Shown here one piece after another: positions 24,084 to 32,239 of a DNA stretch of 64,000 bases. The DNA is taken from assembly GCA_035726825.1 (NCBI GenBank), contig JALNTX010000001.1, positions 124,001-188,000 of the forward strand, given 5' to 3'. Position 1 is the stretch's first letter; each line of letters begins with the position of its first letter. The notes under the pieces were generated by a model, which was given only the letters and a program-made list of their open reading frames with translations, was not told the DNA's origin and did not search any database. The position numbers and the translations under genes are program-made. This DNA is from Pseudocitrobacter sp913778145. GTDB lineage: Bacteria; Pseudomonadota; Gammaproteobacteria; Enterobacterales; Enterobacteriaceae.

Positions 24084-25141
24084 GCATTGAAGAGTTAGCC
24101 CGCGAGAATGTGCGTAATCTGACGCCATACCAGTCCGCTCGCCGCCTGGGCGGCAAAGGCGATGTCTGGCTCAATGCCAACGAGTTCCCGACGCCGGTCG
24201 AATTTCAGCTTACCGCGCAAACGCTGAACCGCTATCCGGAATGCCAGCCAAAAGCGGTCATTGAAAACTACGCCACCTATGCCGGCGTGAAGCCGGAACA
24301 GGTGCTGGTCAGCCGTGGGGCCGATGAAGGCATCGAACTGCTGGTGCGCGCGTTTTGCGAACCGGGTAAAGACGCGATTCTTTACTGCCCGCCGACTTAC
24401 GGCATGTACAGCGTGAGCGCGGAGACCATTGGCGTAGAGTGCCGCACCGTCCCGACGCTGGAAAACTGGCAGCTCGATCTCCCCGCCATCGCCGACAAGC
24501 TCGACGGCGTGAAAGTGGTTTACATCTGCAGCCCGAATAACCCAACCGGGCAGCTGATTAACCCGCAGGATTTCCGCACGCTGCTGGAGATGACGCGCGG
24601 TAAAGCGCTGGTGGTTGCCGACGAAGCCTACATTGAGTTTTGCCCGCAGGCGACGCTGGCAGGCTGGCTGAACGAATACCCGAATCTGGTGATTCTGCGC
24701 ACGCTCTCCAAAGCCTTTGCCCTCGCCGGTCTTCGTTGTGGTTTTACCCTGGCGAATGAAGAGGTTATCGCCCTTCTGTTGAAAGTGATTGCGCCTTATC
24801 CGCTTTCTACACCGGTTGCTGATATTGCCGCGCAGGCGCTGGCGCCGCAGGGCATCACCGCGATGCGCGAACGCGTGGCGCAAATTCTGGCCGAGCGTCA
24901 ATACCTGGTAGCGAACCTTGAGGGTATTCCGTGCGTGGAGCAGGTCTTCGACTCTGAAACCAATTACATTCTTGTGCGTATTAAAGCGTCCAGCGCAGTG
25001 TTTAAATCTTTGTGGGATCAGGGCATTATCTTACGAGACCAGAATAAACAACCTTCTTTAAGCGGCTGTTTGCGTATCACCATCGGCACCCGCGAAGAGA
25101 GCCAGCGCGTTATTGACGCTTTGAATGCGGAGAATGTATGA
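24080..25141 (+). CDS. hisC: HisC, histidinol-phosphate aminotransferase
   Basis: PLP-dependent transamination of imidazole-acetol phosphate to histidinol phosphate. It has 353 residues (E. coli 356). The class II aminotransferase motif with the PLP lysine is in TLSKAFALAGLRCGF (Lys about residue 213), and SPNNPTGQ and VVADEAYIEF are present. The ATG overlaps the hisD stop by 4 bases and the end overlaps hisB by 4 bases. Confidence 0.98.
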   Translation: MSIEELARENVRNLTPYQSARRLGGKGDVWLNANEFPTPVEFQLTAQTLNRYPECQPKAVIENYATYAGVKPEQVLVSRGADEGIELLVRAFCEPGKDAILYCPPTYGMYSVSAETIGVECRTVPTLENWQLDLPAIADKLDGVKVVYICSPNNPTGQLINPQDFRTLLEMTRGKALVVADEAYIEFCPQATLAGWLNEYPNLVILRTLSKAFALAGLRCGFTLANEEVIALLLKVIAPYPLSTPVADIAAQALAPQGITAMRERVAQILAERQYLVANLEGIPCVEQVFDSETNYILVRIKASSAVFKSLWDQGIILRDQNKQPSLSGCLRITIGTREESQRVIDALNAENV

Positions 25142-26205
25142 CCCAGAAGTTTCTCTTTATTGACCGCGACGGCACCCTGATTGCAGAGCCGCCGAGCGAT
25201 TTCCAGGTTGACCGTTTCGAGAAACTGGAATTTGAACCGGACGTTATTCCGACGCTGCTGACCCTGCAAAAAGCGGGTTACAAACTGGTGATGGTCACCA
25301 ATCAGGACGGGCTGGGCACCGACAGCTACCCGCAGGCAGACTTTGACGGCCCCCATAACCTGATGATGCAGATTTTCACCTCGCAGGGCGTTCACTTCGA
25401 AGATGTGCTGATTTGCCCGCACTTCCCGGCGGATAACTGCGACTGCCGCAAGCCGAAAACGAAGCTGGTCACCGCCTGGCTGGCCGACGGCGTGATGGAT
25501 AAAGCCAACAGCTATGTGATTGGCGATCGCGCCACCGATATCCAGCTGGCAGAAAACATGGATATCATCGGCCTGCGCTATAACCGCGAAACGCTGAACT
25601 GGGCGACGATTGGCGAGCAGCTCACCCGCCGCGACCGTTACGCCCACGTTGAGCGTAAAACCAAAGAAACCCAGATCGACGTCAAAGTGTGGCTGGACCG
25701 CGAAGGCGGCAGCAAAATCAGCACCGGCGTCGGTTTCTTCGACCACATGCTGGACCAAATCGCCACCCACGGCGGTTTCCGCATGGAGATTGCCGTACAG
25801 GGCGACCTGTATATCGACGATCACCACACGGTGGAAGACACCGGGCTGGCGCTGGGCGAAGCGTTAAAAATGGCGCTGGGCGACAAACGCGGCATCAACC
25901 GTTTCGGCTTTGTGCTGCCAATGGACGAGTGCCTGGCGCGCTGCGCACTGGATATCTCCGGGCGTCCACACCTTGAATATAAAGCCGAGTATACCTACCA
26001 GCGCGTCGGCGACCTGAGCACCGAGATGATCGAGCACTTCTTCCGCTCGCTCTCCTACACCATGGGCGTCACGCTGCACCTGAAAACCAAAGGTAAGAAC
26101 GATCACCACCGCGTGGAGAGCCTGTTCAAAGTCTTTGGCCGTACGCTGCGCCAGGCGATCCGCGTGGAAGGCGATACCCTTCCCTCCTCAAAAGGAGTGC
26201 TGTGA
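25138..26205 (+). CDS. hisB: HisB, bifunctional histidinol-phosphatase / imidazoleglycerol-phosphate dehydratase
   Basis: 355 residues. The N-terminal HAD phosphatase domain has DRDGTL (residues 8-13) and the zinc-binding CPHFPADNCDCRKPK (about 92-106). The C-terminal dehydratase domain holds the paired metal-binding histidine motifs DHHTVED and HHRVES. The fusion is normal for enterobacteria. It overlaps hisC by 4 bases and shares one base with the hisH start. Confidence 0.98.
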   Translation: MTQKFLFIDRDGTLIAEPPSDFQVDRFEKLEFEPDVIPTLLTLQKAGYKLVMVTNQDGLGTDSYPQADFDGPHNLMMQIFTSQGVHFEDVLICPHFPADNCDCRKPKTKLVTAWLADGVMDKANSYVIGDRATDIQLAENMDIIGLRYNRETLNWATIGEQLTRRDRYAHVERKTKETQIDVKVWLDREGGSKISTGVGFFDHMLDQIATHGGFRMEIAVQGDLYIDDHHTVEDTGLALGEALKMALGDKRGINRFGFVLPMDECLARCALDISGRPHLEYKAEYTYQRVGDLSTEMIEHFFRSLSYTMGVTLHLKTKGKNDHHRVESLFKVFGRTLRQAIRVEGDTLPSSKGVL

Positions 26206-26795
26206 TGAACGTTGTCATCCTCGATACTGGCTGCGCCAACCTGAATTCGGTGAAGTCTGCTATCAGCCGCCACGGTTATGACCCGGTGGTGAGCCGCGAC
26301 CCGGATGTGGTGCTGCGGGCTGATAAACTGTTTCTGCCGGGTGTCGGCACCGCGCAGGCGGCAATGGACCAGATTCGCGAGCGTGAACTGGTCGAGCTGA
26401 TTAAAGCCTGCACCCAACCGGTGCTGGGTATTTGCCTCGGGATGCAAATCCTGGGCAGCCGCAGCGCAGAAAGCAACGGCGTCGACCTGCTGGGCATTAT
26501 TGACCAGGACGTGCCGAAAATGACCGACTTCGGCCTGCCGCTGCCGCACATGGGCTGGAACCGCGTCTACCCGAAAGCGGGCGACCGTCTGTTCCGGGGT
26601 ATCGAAGATGGCGCGTACTTCTATTTCGTCCACAGCTACGCCATGCCGGTGAACCCTTACACCATTGCGCAGTGTAACTACGGCGAACCGTTCACCGCCG
26701 CAGTGCAGAAAGATAACTTTTACGGCGTGCAGTTCCACCCGGAACGTTCCGGTGCTGCTGGGGCGCAACTGCTGAAAAACTTCCTGGAGATGTAA
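26205..26795 (+). CDS. hisH: HisH, glutaminase subunit of IGP synthase
   Basis: 196-residue class I amidotransferase subunit that supplies ammonia to HisF. The nucleophile is in GICLGMQILG and the His-x-Glu pair is in QFHPERSG. The ATG start (TGATG overlap with hisB) was preferred over the in-frame GTG one codon earlier because MNVVILDTG is the conserved beginning. Confidence 0.97.
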   Translation: MNVVILDTGCANLNSVKSAISRHGYDPVVSRDPDVVLRADKLFLPGVGTAQAAMDQIRERELVELIKACTQPVLGICLGMQILGSRSAESNGVDLLGIIDQDVPKMTDFGLPLPHMGWNRVYPKAGDRLFRGIEDGAYFYFVHSYAMPVNPYTIAQCNYGEPFTAAVQKDNFYGVQFHPERSGAAGAQLLKNFLEM

Positions 26796-27532
26796 TGATC
26801 ATTCCAGCTTTAGATTTAATTAATGGCACGGTAGTGCGTTTGCATCAGGGCGACTACGCCCAACAGCGCGACTACGGTAATGACCCACTGCCGCGTTTAC
26901 AGGATTACGCCTCTCAGGGCGCACAGGTACTGCACCTGGTCGATTTAACCGGCGCGAAAGACCCGGCGCTGCGCCAGATCCCGTTGCTGAAACAACTGGT
27001 TGCGGGCGTGAACGTGCCGGTACAGGTTGGCGGCGGCGTGCGCACCGAAGACGATGTAGCCGCGTTGCTGGATGCTGGCGTTGAACGCGTGGTCGTCGGA
27101 TCGACGGCGGTAAAATCCCCGGATATCGTCAAAGGCTGGTTTACCCGCTTTGGCGCGGAGCATCTGGTGCTAGCGCTGGACGTGCGCATCGACGAACAAG
27201 GCAGGAAACAAGTCGCGGTTAGCGGCTGGCAGGAAAATTCCGGCGTCACGCTGGAAGAACTGGTTGAAACCTATCTGCCGGTTGGCCTGCAACACGTATT
27301 GTGCACCGATATTTCGCGTGACGGCACGCTGGCGGGCTCTAACGTCTCGCTGTATGAAGAAGTTTGCGCGCGCTATCCGCAGGTGGCGTTTCAGTCTTCC
27401 GGCGGCATCGGCTCGCTGGCGGACATCGCCGCCCTGCGCGGCACCGGCGTGCGCGGCGTAATTGTCGGACGCGCGCTGCTGGAAGGTAAATTCACCGTAA
27501 CGGAGGCCATTCAATGCTGGCAAAACGGATAA
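26795..27532 (+). CDS. hisA: HisA, phosphoribosyl-formimino AICAR-P isomerase
   Basis: 245-residue (beta/alpha)8 barrel, internally duplicated and related to HisF. It catalyses an Amadori rearrangement. The catalytic Asp lies in IIPALDLINGTVVRL (residue 7), and VQVGGGVRTEDD and TDISRDGTLAG are the phosphate-binding and second acid motifs. It starts on the last base of the hisH stop and its 3' end overlaps hisF by 19 bases. Confidence 0.98.
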   Translation: MIIPALDLINGTVVRLHQGDYAQQRDYGNDPLPRLQDYASQGAQVLHLVDLTGAKDPALRQIPLLKQLVAGVNVPVQVGGGVRTEDDVAALLDAGVERVVVGSTAVKSPDIVKGWFTRFGAEHLVLALDVRIDEQGRKQVAVSGWQENSGVTLEELVETYLPVGLQHVLCTDISRDGTLAGSNVSLYEEVCARYPQVAFQSSGGIGSLADIAALRGTGVRGVIVGRALLEGKFTVTEAIQCWQNG

Positions 27533-28290
27533 TCCCCTGCCTGGACGTGCGTGATGGTCAGGTCGTTAAAGGCGTGCAGTTCCGTAATCACGAAATTATC
27601 GGCGACATCGTCCCACTGGCGAAACGCTATGCCGACGAAGGCGCAGATGAATTAGTGTTTTACGATATCACCGCCTCCAGCGATGGTCGCGTGGTCGATA
27701 AAAGCTGGGTTTCTCGCGTCGCGGAAGTGATTGATATCCCCTTCTGCGTCGCCGGTGGCATCAAATCCATCGACGACGCGGCGAAGATCCTCTCCTTCGG
27801 CGCGGATAAAATTTCCATCAACTCCCCGGCGCTGGCCGACCCGGAGCTGATTACCCGCCTGGCGGATCGTTTTGGCGTGCAGTGCATCGTAGTCGGGATC
27901 GACACCTGGTTTGATGCCGACAGCGGCAAATATCACGTCAATCAATACACTGGCGATGAAAGCCGCACCCGCGTCACCCAGTGGGAAACTCTCGACTGGG
28001 TGCAGGAAGTGCAAAAACGCGGCGCGGGTGAAATCGTCCTTAACATGATGAACCAGGACGGTGTGCGTAACGGCTACGACCTGGAACAACTGAAAAAAGT
28101 GCGTGAAGTTTGCCACGTTCCGCTGATTGCCTCAGGCGGCGCGGGCACAATGGAACACTTCCTCGAAGCCTTCCGTGATGCGGATGTCGATGGTGCGCTG
28201 GCCGCCTCGGTATTCCACAAGCAACTTATTAATATTGGTGATTTAAAAGCGTACCTGGCCGCACAGGGCGTGGAGATACGGGTATGTTAA
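27514..28290 (+). CDS. hisF: HisF, cyclase subunit of IGP synthase
   Basis: 258-residue barrel that closes the imidazole ring and releases AICAR, working with HisH. Catalytic Asp11 is in IPCLDVRDGQVVKG and the second acid is in NMMNQDGVRNGYD. FCVAGGIKS and IASGGAGT are the phosphate-binding loops. It overlaps hisA by 19 bases and hisI by 7 bases. Confidence 0.98.
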   Translation: MLAKRIIPCLDVRDGQVVKGVQFRNHEIIGDIVPLAKRYADEGADELVFYDITASSDGRVVDKSWVSRVAEVIDIPFCVAGGIKSIDDAAKILSFGADKISINSPALADPELITRLADRFGVQCIVVGIDTWFDADSGKYHVNQYTGDESRTRVTQWETLDWVQEVQKRGAGEIVLNMMNQDGVRNGYDLEQLKKVREVCHVPLIASGGAGTMEHFLEAFRDADVDGALAASVFHKQLINIGDLKAYLAAQGVEIRVC

Positions 28291-28883
28291 CTGAACAACT
28301 GGACTGGGAAAAAACCGACGGACTGATGCCCGCCATCGTACAACACGCGGTCTCCGGCGAAGTCTTAATGCTGGGCTATATGAATAAAGAGGCGCTGGCA
28401 CAAACCCAGTCGTCCGGGAAAGTGACGTTTTACTCCCGCACCAAAGAACGGTTGTGGACCAAAGGTGAAACGTCCGGCCATTTCCTGAACGTGGTGAGCA
28501 TCACGCCCGACTGCGATAACGACACCCTGCTGGTACTGGTTAACCCCATTGGCCCAACCTGCCACAAAGGCACTTCCAGCTGTTTCGGCGACGCCAGCCA
28601 CCAATGGCTTTTCCTGTATCAACTGGAACAATTGCTGGCCGAGCGTAAAACCGCTGACCCGGAAAGCTCCTACACCGCGCGTCTGTACGCCAGCGGCACC
28701 AAACGCATCGCGCAAAAAGTGGGTGAAGAAGGTGTAGAAACCGCGCTGGCGGCAACGGTGAAAGATCGCTTTGAGCTGACCAACGAAGCGTCGGACTTGA
28801 TGTATCACCTGCTGGTACTGTTGCAGGATCAGGACCTCGATTTAACGACGGTGATTGAAAACCTGCGCAAACGTCATCAGTAA
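28284..28883 (+). CDS. hisI: HisI (HisIE), bifunctional PR-AMP cyclohydrolase / PR-ATP pyrophosphatase
   Basis: 199 residues (E. coli 203; a few residues shorter after MLTEQ). The N-terminal cyclohydrolase has the metal motif DCDNDTLL and CHKGTSSCFG. The C-terminal pyrophosphohydrolase has GEEGVETALAA and EASDLMYHLLVLL. It is the last gene of the operon, followed after 20 bases by a strong hairpin. Confidence 0.97.
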   Translation: MLTEQLDWEKTDGLMPAIVQHAVSGEVLMLGYMNKEALAQTQSSGKVTFYSRTKERLWTKGETSGHFLNVVSITPDCDNDTLLVLVNPIGPTCHKGTSSCFGDASHQWLFLYQLEQLLAERKTADPESSYTARLYASGTKRIAQKVGEEGVETALAATVKDRFELTNEASDLMYHLLVLLQDQDLDLTTVIENLRKRHQ

Positions 28884-28902
28884 GATTTCATCAGGCGTAA
28901 AA

Positions 28903-28922
28903 AAACCGGGCGAGCCCGGTTT
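28903..28922. terminator. Terminator at the end of the his operon
   Basis: AAACCGGG / CCCGGTTT, a perfect 8-bp stem with a CGAG loop, 20 bases after the hisI stop and flanked by A-rich sequence on the left. A 15-base partial copy of it (AAACCGGGCGAGCCC) recurs at 29075-29089, directly at the IS edge. Confidence 0.85.
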
Positions 28923-28952
28923 CAGATTGCTGACAAAGTGCGCGTTGTTCTT

Positions 28953-29050
<98 letters not shown>

Positions 29051-29089
29051 AATGTTGCGTTTGTCATCAGTCTAAAACCGGGCGAGCCC

Positions 29090-29108
29090 TAATGCTGGTC
29101 ACTTAAGG
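29090..29108 (+). repeat. Left terminal inverted repeat of the IS4-family element
   Basis: TAATGCTGGTCACTTAAGG. It contains the transposase stop codon (29099-29101, minus strand) and half of a longer palindrome at 29094-29118. Confidence 0.88.
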
Positions 29109-30421
29109 TGACCAGCAGTTTTTTTCTCCGGGTATTTTCTGTTTTTTATCTTCAGTTCTCTCGGGTAACTTCGTTCCCTTCTGCCCGGTAACACCAGCCA
29201 TTTCGCCTGTTCATATAGCGTCCTTAACTCTCCCGGCATTTTCCCCGGTGATGCCCATGGCAGTGTTATCAGTAACCGGATTATCTCGCTTATCGCACCG
29301 CTGAAGCTCAACTGGTAAGGCAGATAATCTCCTTTCAGATGGAACGCCATCCTCACCATCTGATATCGCACCAGGTTATAAGTTAACAACACGCCCCACA
29401 ACTCCTGCCGTACCAGCTCCGGCAGGCGGCTGCGCAACGTCCATCTGCTGTCCAGCATGCCCTGTTTCGCTTCACGATACCCCAGTTCTATTTCCCACCG
29501 GTGACGGTATAGCTCACTCACATCTGCGGCCGGATAGCGGCGGTGGTCTGCCAGAGACGTCAGGACTTTTCTTTCTTTTCCGTCCACCTTTCGGGTCAGC
29601 AGCCGTACGGTTATCTCGTCCGGTAACCCTGCCCACTGTTTCCGGGCCTGGGGGCTCGTTTTCAGCCTTACAAGCTCATCACCCCGCCCCAGACGGCTGA
29701 CAACTTCATACTGCACGTTCTTTTTCAGCGGCAACAGCCAGTGACGGTTTTCTCCGGTGCTCTGCCAGTGATGCAACAGTCCCAGGGAGTAATATCCTTT
29801 ATCGAACAACGTGATACTGTTGTCCGGCGTTTTATTCGTCAACTGCGCTGCCAGCCGCATTTCATTGACATCTGTGCTGTCAAAGACACTGGCGTTTATC
29901 AGATGACTGCTCAGTTCCATCAGACAGACCATGCGGACCTGTGGATAGCCCGTCTCTCCATGCTGGTTACTGTGCCTGCTGAAGGCACTGTTGTTTTCCG
30001 GTGTGTCCATTGCCCTCCAGACAACACCGTCCACGGCATACAGATTAAGCCCGTGCCACTGCGGATGTGCAGCCTGCTCATTCCAGTATTGCTGGGTAAT
30101 ATCAAACAACTCCCGAACAGCATCCTCACCCAGTTTTTTGCGCCGCTGAATGACCGAACTCCGGGCAGTAAAAGGCGCTCCTGTGCGGTCCGTGATGTCC
30201 ATCAGATTAACAATGTCGGTCATAGGGCGATCGCAGAAGACGCACATGCCAACGATGAGCCATATCATGGATTCAAGCGGGAGTTTGCGTTTACGCAGGG
30301 TGACGGTGTCAGTGAGGGTAAAGGCTTTCTGGATTAATTCAGCGGGAATGAGATCGGCGAGAGAGCGGGCACGCTCAGGCGCGGTGAGATGAATAATGCC
30401 AAGGGCTTGTGAAAGTTCCAT
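29099..30421 (-). CDS. IS4-family transposase
   Basis: 440-residue DDE transposase that cuts and pastes the element. Probable acids are Asp131 (YAVDGVVWRA), Asp207 (LFDKGYYSLGL) and Glu312. The IS4-family YREK signature is exact: Tyr305-x2-Arg308-x3-Glu312-x6-Lys319. It is full length with no frameshift, so it is probably active. The stop codon lies inside the left inverted repeat. The start codon directly follows a terminator-like hairpin, and no good ribosome site is visible, which suggests low expression. Confidence 0.95.
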   Translation of the reverse strand: MELSQALGIIHLTAPERARSLADLIPAELIQKAFTLTDTVTLRKRKLPLESMIWLIVGMCVFCDRPMTDIVNLMDITDRTGAPFTARSSVIQRRKKLGEDAVRELFDITQQYWNEQAAHPQWHGLNLYAVDGVVWRAMDTPENNSAFSRHSNQHGETGYPQVRMVCLMELSSHLINASVFDSTDVNEMRLAAQLTNKTPDNSITLFDKGYYSLGLLHHWQSTGENRHWLLPLKKNVQYEVVSRLGRGDELVRLKTSPQARKQWAGLPDEITVRLLTRKVDGKERKVLTSLADHRRYPAADVSELYRHRWEIELGYREAKQGMLDSRWTLRSRLPELVRQELWGVLLTYNLVRYQMVRMAFHLKGDYLPYQLSFSGAISEIIRLLITLPWASPGKMPGELRTLYEQAKWLVLPGRRERSYPRELKIKNRKYPEKKTAGHLK

Positions 30422-30423
30422 TT

Positions 30424-30457
30424 AAAAAGGGTCCATGTGGAGACATGAACCCTTTTT
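30424..30457 (-). terminator. Hairpin directly before the transposase start codon
   Basis: On the minus strand AAAAAGGGT pairs with ACCCTTTTT, with an inner ACATG/CATGT stem and a 4-base loop, ending in TTTTT two bases from the ATG. The shape is a rho-independent terminator. It would stop outside transcription from entering the transposase gene. Confidence 0.7.
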
Positions 30458-30485
30458 ACACCAGTCACTGGATCGGTCAACTGAT

Positions 30486-30504
30486 CCTTAAATGATCGGC
30501 ATTA
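30486..30504 (-). repeat. Right terminal inverted repeat of the IS4-family element
   Basis: Read on the minus strand it is TAATGCCGATCATTTAAGG, matching the left end at 16 of 19 positions. Confidence 0.88.
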
Positions 30505-30530
30505 GGCTGGTTAGCCGCTTTTTATTTCCC

Positions 30531-30596
30531 GGATGGCGGCTGACGCCTTATCCGGCCTACCCAATCGTAGGCCTGATAAGCGAAGCGCCATCAGGC
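30531..30596. repeat. BIME: two REP elements after lpdA
   Basis: REP palindromes at 30531-30560 and 30567-30596 face each other across a short spacer, between the IS and the lpdA stop codon. They are of the same type as the pair on the his side. Confidence 0.9.
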
Positions 30597-30612
30597 ACCG
30601 TCGCGCAGAAAC

Positions 30613-32037
30613 TTACTTCTTCTTCGCTTTCGGGTTTGGCAGGTCGGTGATGCTACCTTCGTACACTTCTGCGGCCAGGCCAACAGATTCATGCAGCGTC
30701 GGGTGAGCATGGATGGTCAGCGCGATGTCTTCTGCGTCACAACCCATCTCGATAGCCAGACCGATTTCGCCCAGCAGCTCGCCGCCGTTGGTGCCGACAA
30801 TCGCACCACCGATAACACGGTGAGATTCTTTGTCGAAAATCAGTTTGGTCATACCGTCTGCGCAGTCGGAAGCGATAGCACGGCCAGAAGCAGCCCACGG
30901 GAAGGTGGCGGTTTCATAGCTGATGCCTTTCTCTTTCGCTTCTTTCTCAGTCAGGCCAACCCATGCCACTTCTGGTTCAGTGTAGGCAATGGACGGGATA
31001 ACTTTCGGATCGAAGTAGTGTTTCTTACCGGCGATAACTTCAGCGGCAACGTGACCTTCGTGAACACCTTTGTGCGCCAGCATCGGCTGACCGACGATAT
31101 CGCCGATAGCAAAGATGTGCGGCACGTTAGTGCGCAGCTGTTTGTCAACGCGGATGAAGCCACGGTCGTCCACTTCCACGCCTGCTTTGCCTGCGTCGAG
31201 GTTTTTACCGTTCGGTACACGGCCGATTGCCACCAGCACGGCATCGTAACGCTGTGCTTCAGAAGGCGCTTTTTTGCCTTCCATGGAAACGTAAATACCG
31301 TCTTCTTTCGCTTCAACGGCAGTCACTTTGGTTTCCAGCATCAGGTTGAATTTCTTGCTGATGCGTTTGGTGAAGACTTTCACCACGTCTTTGTCGGCAG
31401 CCGGGATAACCTGGTCGAACATTTCAACCACGTCAATCTCTGAACCCAGCGCATGGTACACGGTACCCATTTCCAGACCGATGATACCGCCGCCCATAAC
31501 CAGCAGACGTTTCGGTACTTCTTTCAGTTCCAGCGCATCGGTGGAATCCCACACGCGCGGATCTTCATGAGGAATAAACGGCAGTTCGATCGGACGGGAA
31601 CCCGCCGCGATGATCGCGTTGTCGAAGTTGATCACGGTTTTGCCGTTTTCGCCTTCCACTTCCAGGGTGTTCGCCCCGGTAAATTTACCCAGGCCGTTAA
31701 CCACTTTCACTTTACGGCCTTTGGCCATACCGGCCAGACCGCCAGTCAGTTGGGTGATAACTTTTTCTTTCCAGGTACGAATCTTGTCGATATCGGTTTT
31801 CGGCTCGCCGAAGACGATACCGTGTTCAGCCAGTGCTTTGGCTTCTTCGATAACTTTTGCGACGTGCAGCAGTGCTTTAGAAGGGATACAGCCGACGTTC
31901 AGACAAACACCGCCGAGGGTGCTGTAACGTTCTACGATGACGGTCTCCAGACCTAAATCCGCGCAACGGAAAGCAGCTGAGTAGCCTGCCGGGCCCGCCC
32001 CAAGTACCACGACCTGAGTTTTAATTTCAGTACTCAT
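30613..32037 (-). CDS. lpdA: LpdA, dihydrolipoamide dehydrogenase (E3)
   Basis: FAD enzyme that reoxidises lipoyl groups, shared by pyruvate dehydrogenase, 2-oxoglutarate dehydrogenase and the glycine cleavage system. It has 474 residues, almost identical to E. coli. The FAD motif is at 13-18 (GAGPAG), the redox disulfide is Cys45/Cys50 (GGVCLNVGC), and the His-Glu pair is in HAHPTLHE near the C-terminus. The start was set at MSTEIKTQ, one codon inside a preceding in-frame ATG. About 200 bases separate it from aceF, enough for its own promoter. Confidence 0.98.
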   Translation of the reverse strand: MSTEIKTQVVVLGAGPAGYSAAFRCADLGLETVIVERYSTLGGVCLNVGCIPSKALLHVAKVIEEAKALAEHGIVFGEPKTDIDKIRTWKEKVITQLTGGLAGMAKGRKVKVVNGLGKFTGANTLEVEGENGKTVINFDNAIIAAGSRPIELPFIPHEDPRVWDSTDALELKEVPKRLLVMGGGIIGLEMGTVYHALGSEIDVVEMFDQVIPAADKDVVKVFTKRISKKFNLMLETKVTAVEAKEDGIYVSMEGKKAPSEAQRYDAVLVAIGRVPNGKNLDAGKAGVEVDDRGFIRVDKQLRTNVPHIFAIGDIVGQPMLAHKGVHEGHVAAEVIAGKKHYFDPKVIPSIAYTEPEVAWVGLTEKEAKEKGISYETATFPWAASGRAIASDCADGMTKLIFDKESHRVIGGAIVGTNGGELLGEIGLAIEMGCDAEDIALTIHAHPTLHESVGLAAEVYEGSITDLPNPKAKKK

Positions 32038-32210
32038 CATGACCTCTTAATTATTTCCGGCGGTCCTGGGTACTCTTGTCGCCCATATCCACCGGGACGT
32101 TCTATCCGCGTTTATATTACAAAATTGTTAACAATTTTGAAACAACAAACGGCAAACGATTTTGTCCTTTGTTGCTAATAACCCCAAAACTACGAAGAGA
32201 TTATCAGAAA

Positions 32211-32234
32211 AAAGCCGGCCGTCAGGCCGGCTTT
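32211..32234. terminator. Terminator between aceF and lpdA
   Basis: AAAGCCGGCC / GGCCGGCTTT with a GTCA loop, 5 bases after the aceF stop on the minus strand, with T-rich sequence on the 3' side. It probably limits read-through from aceEF so that lpdA depends partly on its own promoter. Confidence 0.85.
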
Positions 32235-32239
32235 TTCGA

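Larger units (their letters stand above)
29090..30504 (-). mobile_element. IS4-family insertion sequence, 1415 bp, without target-site duplication
   Basis: The element is bounded by imperfect terminal inverted repeats that begin TAATGC, 16 of 19 positions identical, and holds one transposase gene on the minus strand. IS4 itself is 1426 bp and makes 11-13 bp duplications. The flanking bases here (left CCGGGCGAGCCC, right GGCTGGTTAGCC) do not match, so no duplication is visible. It separates the his operon from the lpdA operon, which are not neighbours in related genomes. The transposase resembles but is not the IS4 transposase, so this is a related family member whose name I cannot give. Confidence 0.93.

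Noticed and set aside
28284..28883. Possible truncation of hisI (199 versus 203 residues)
   Set aside because: The difference is a small deletion in the variable N-terminal linker; both catalytic domains are intact.
29090..30504. Identification of the element as IS4 itself
   Set aside because: The transposase has the IS4 signature but differs throughout from the IS4 protein as I recall it, and the length is 1415 and not 1426 bp.
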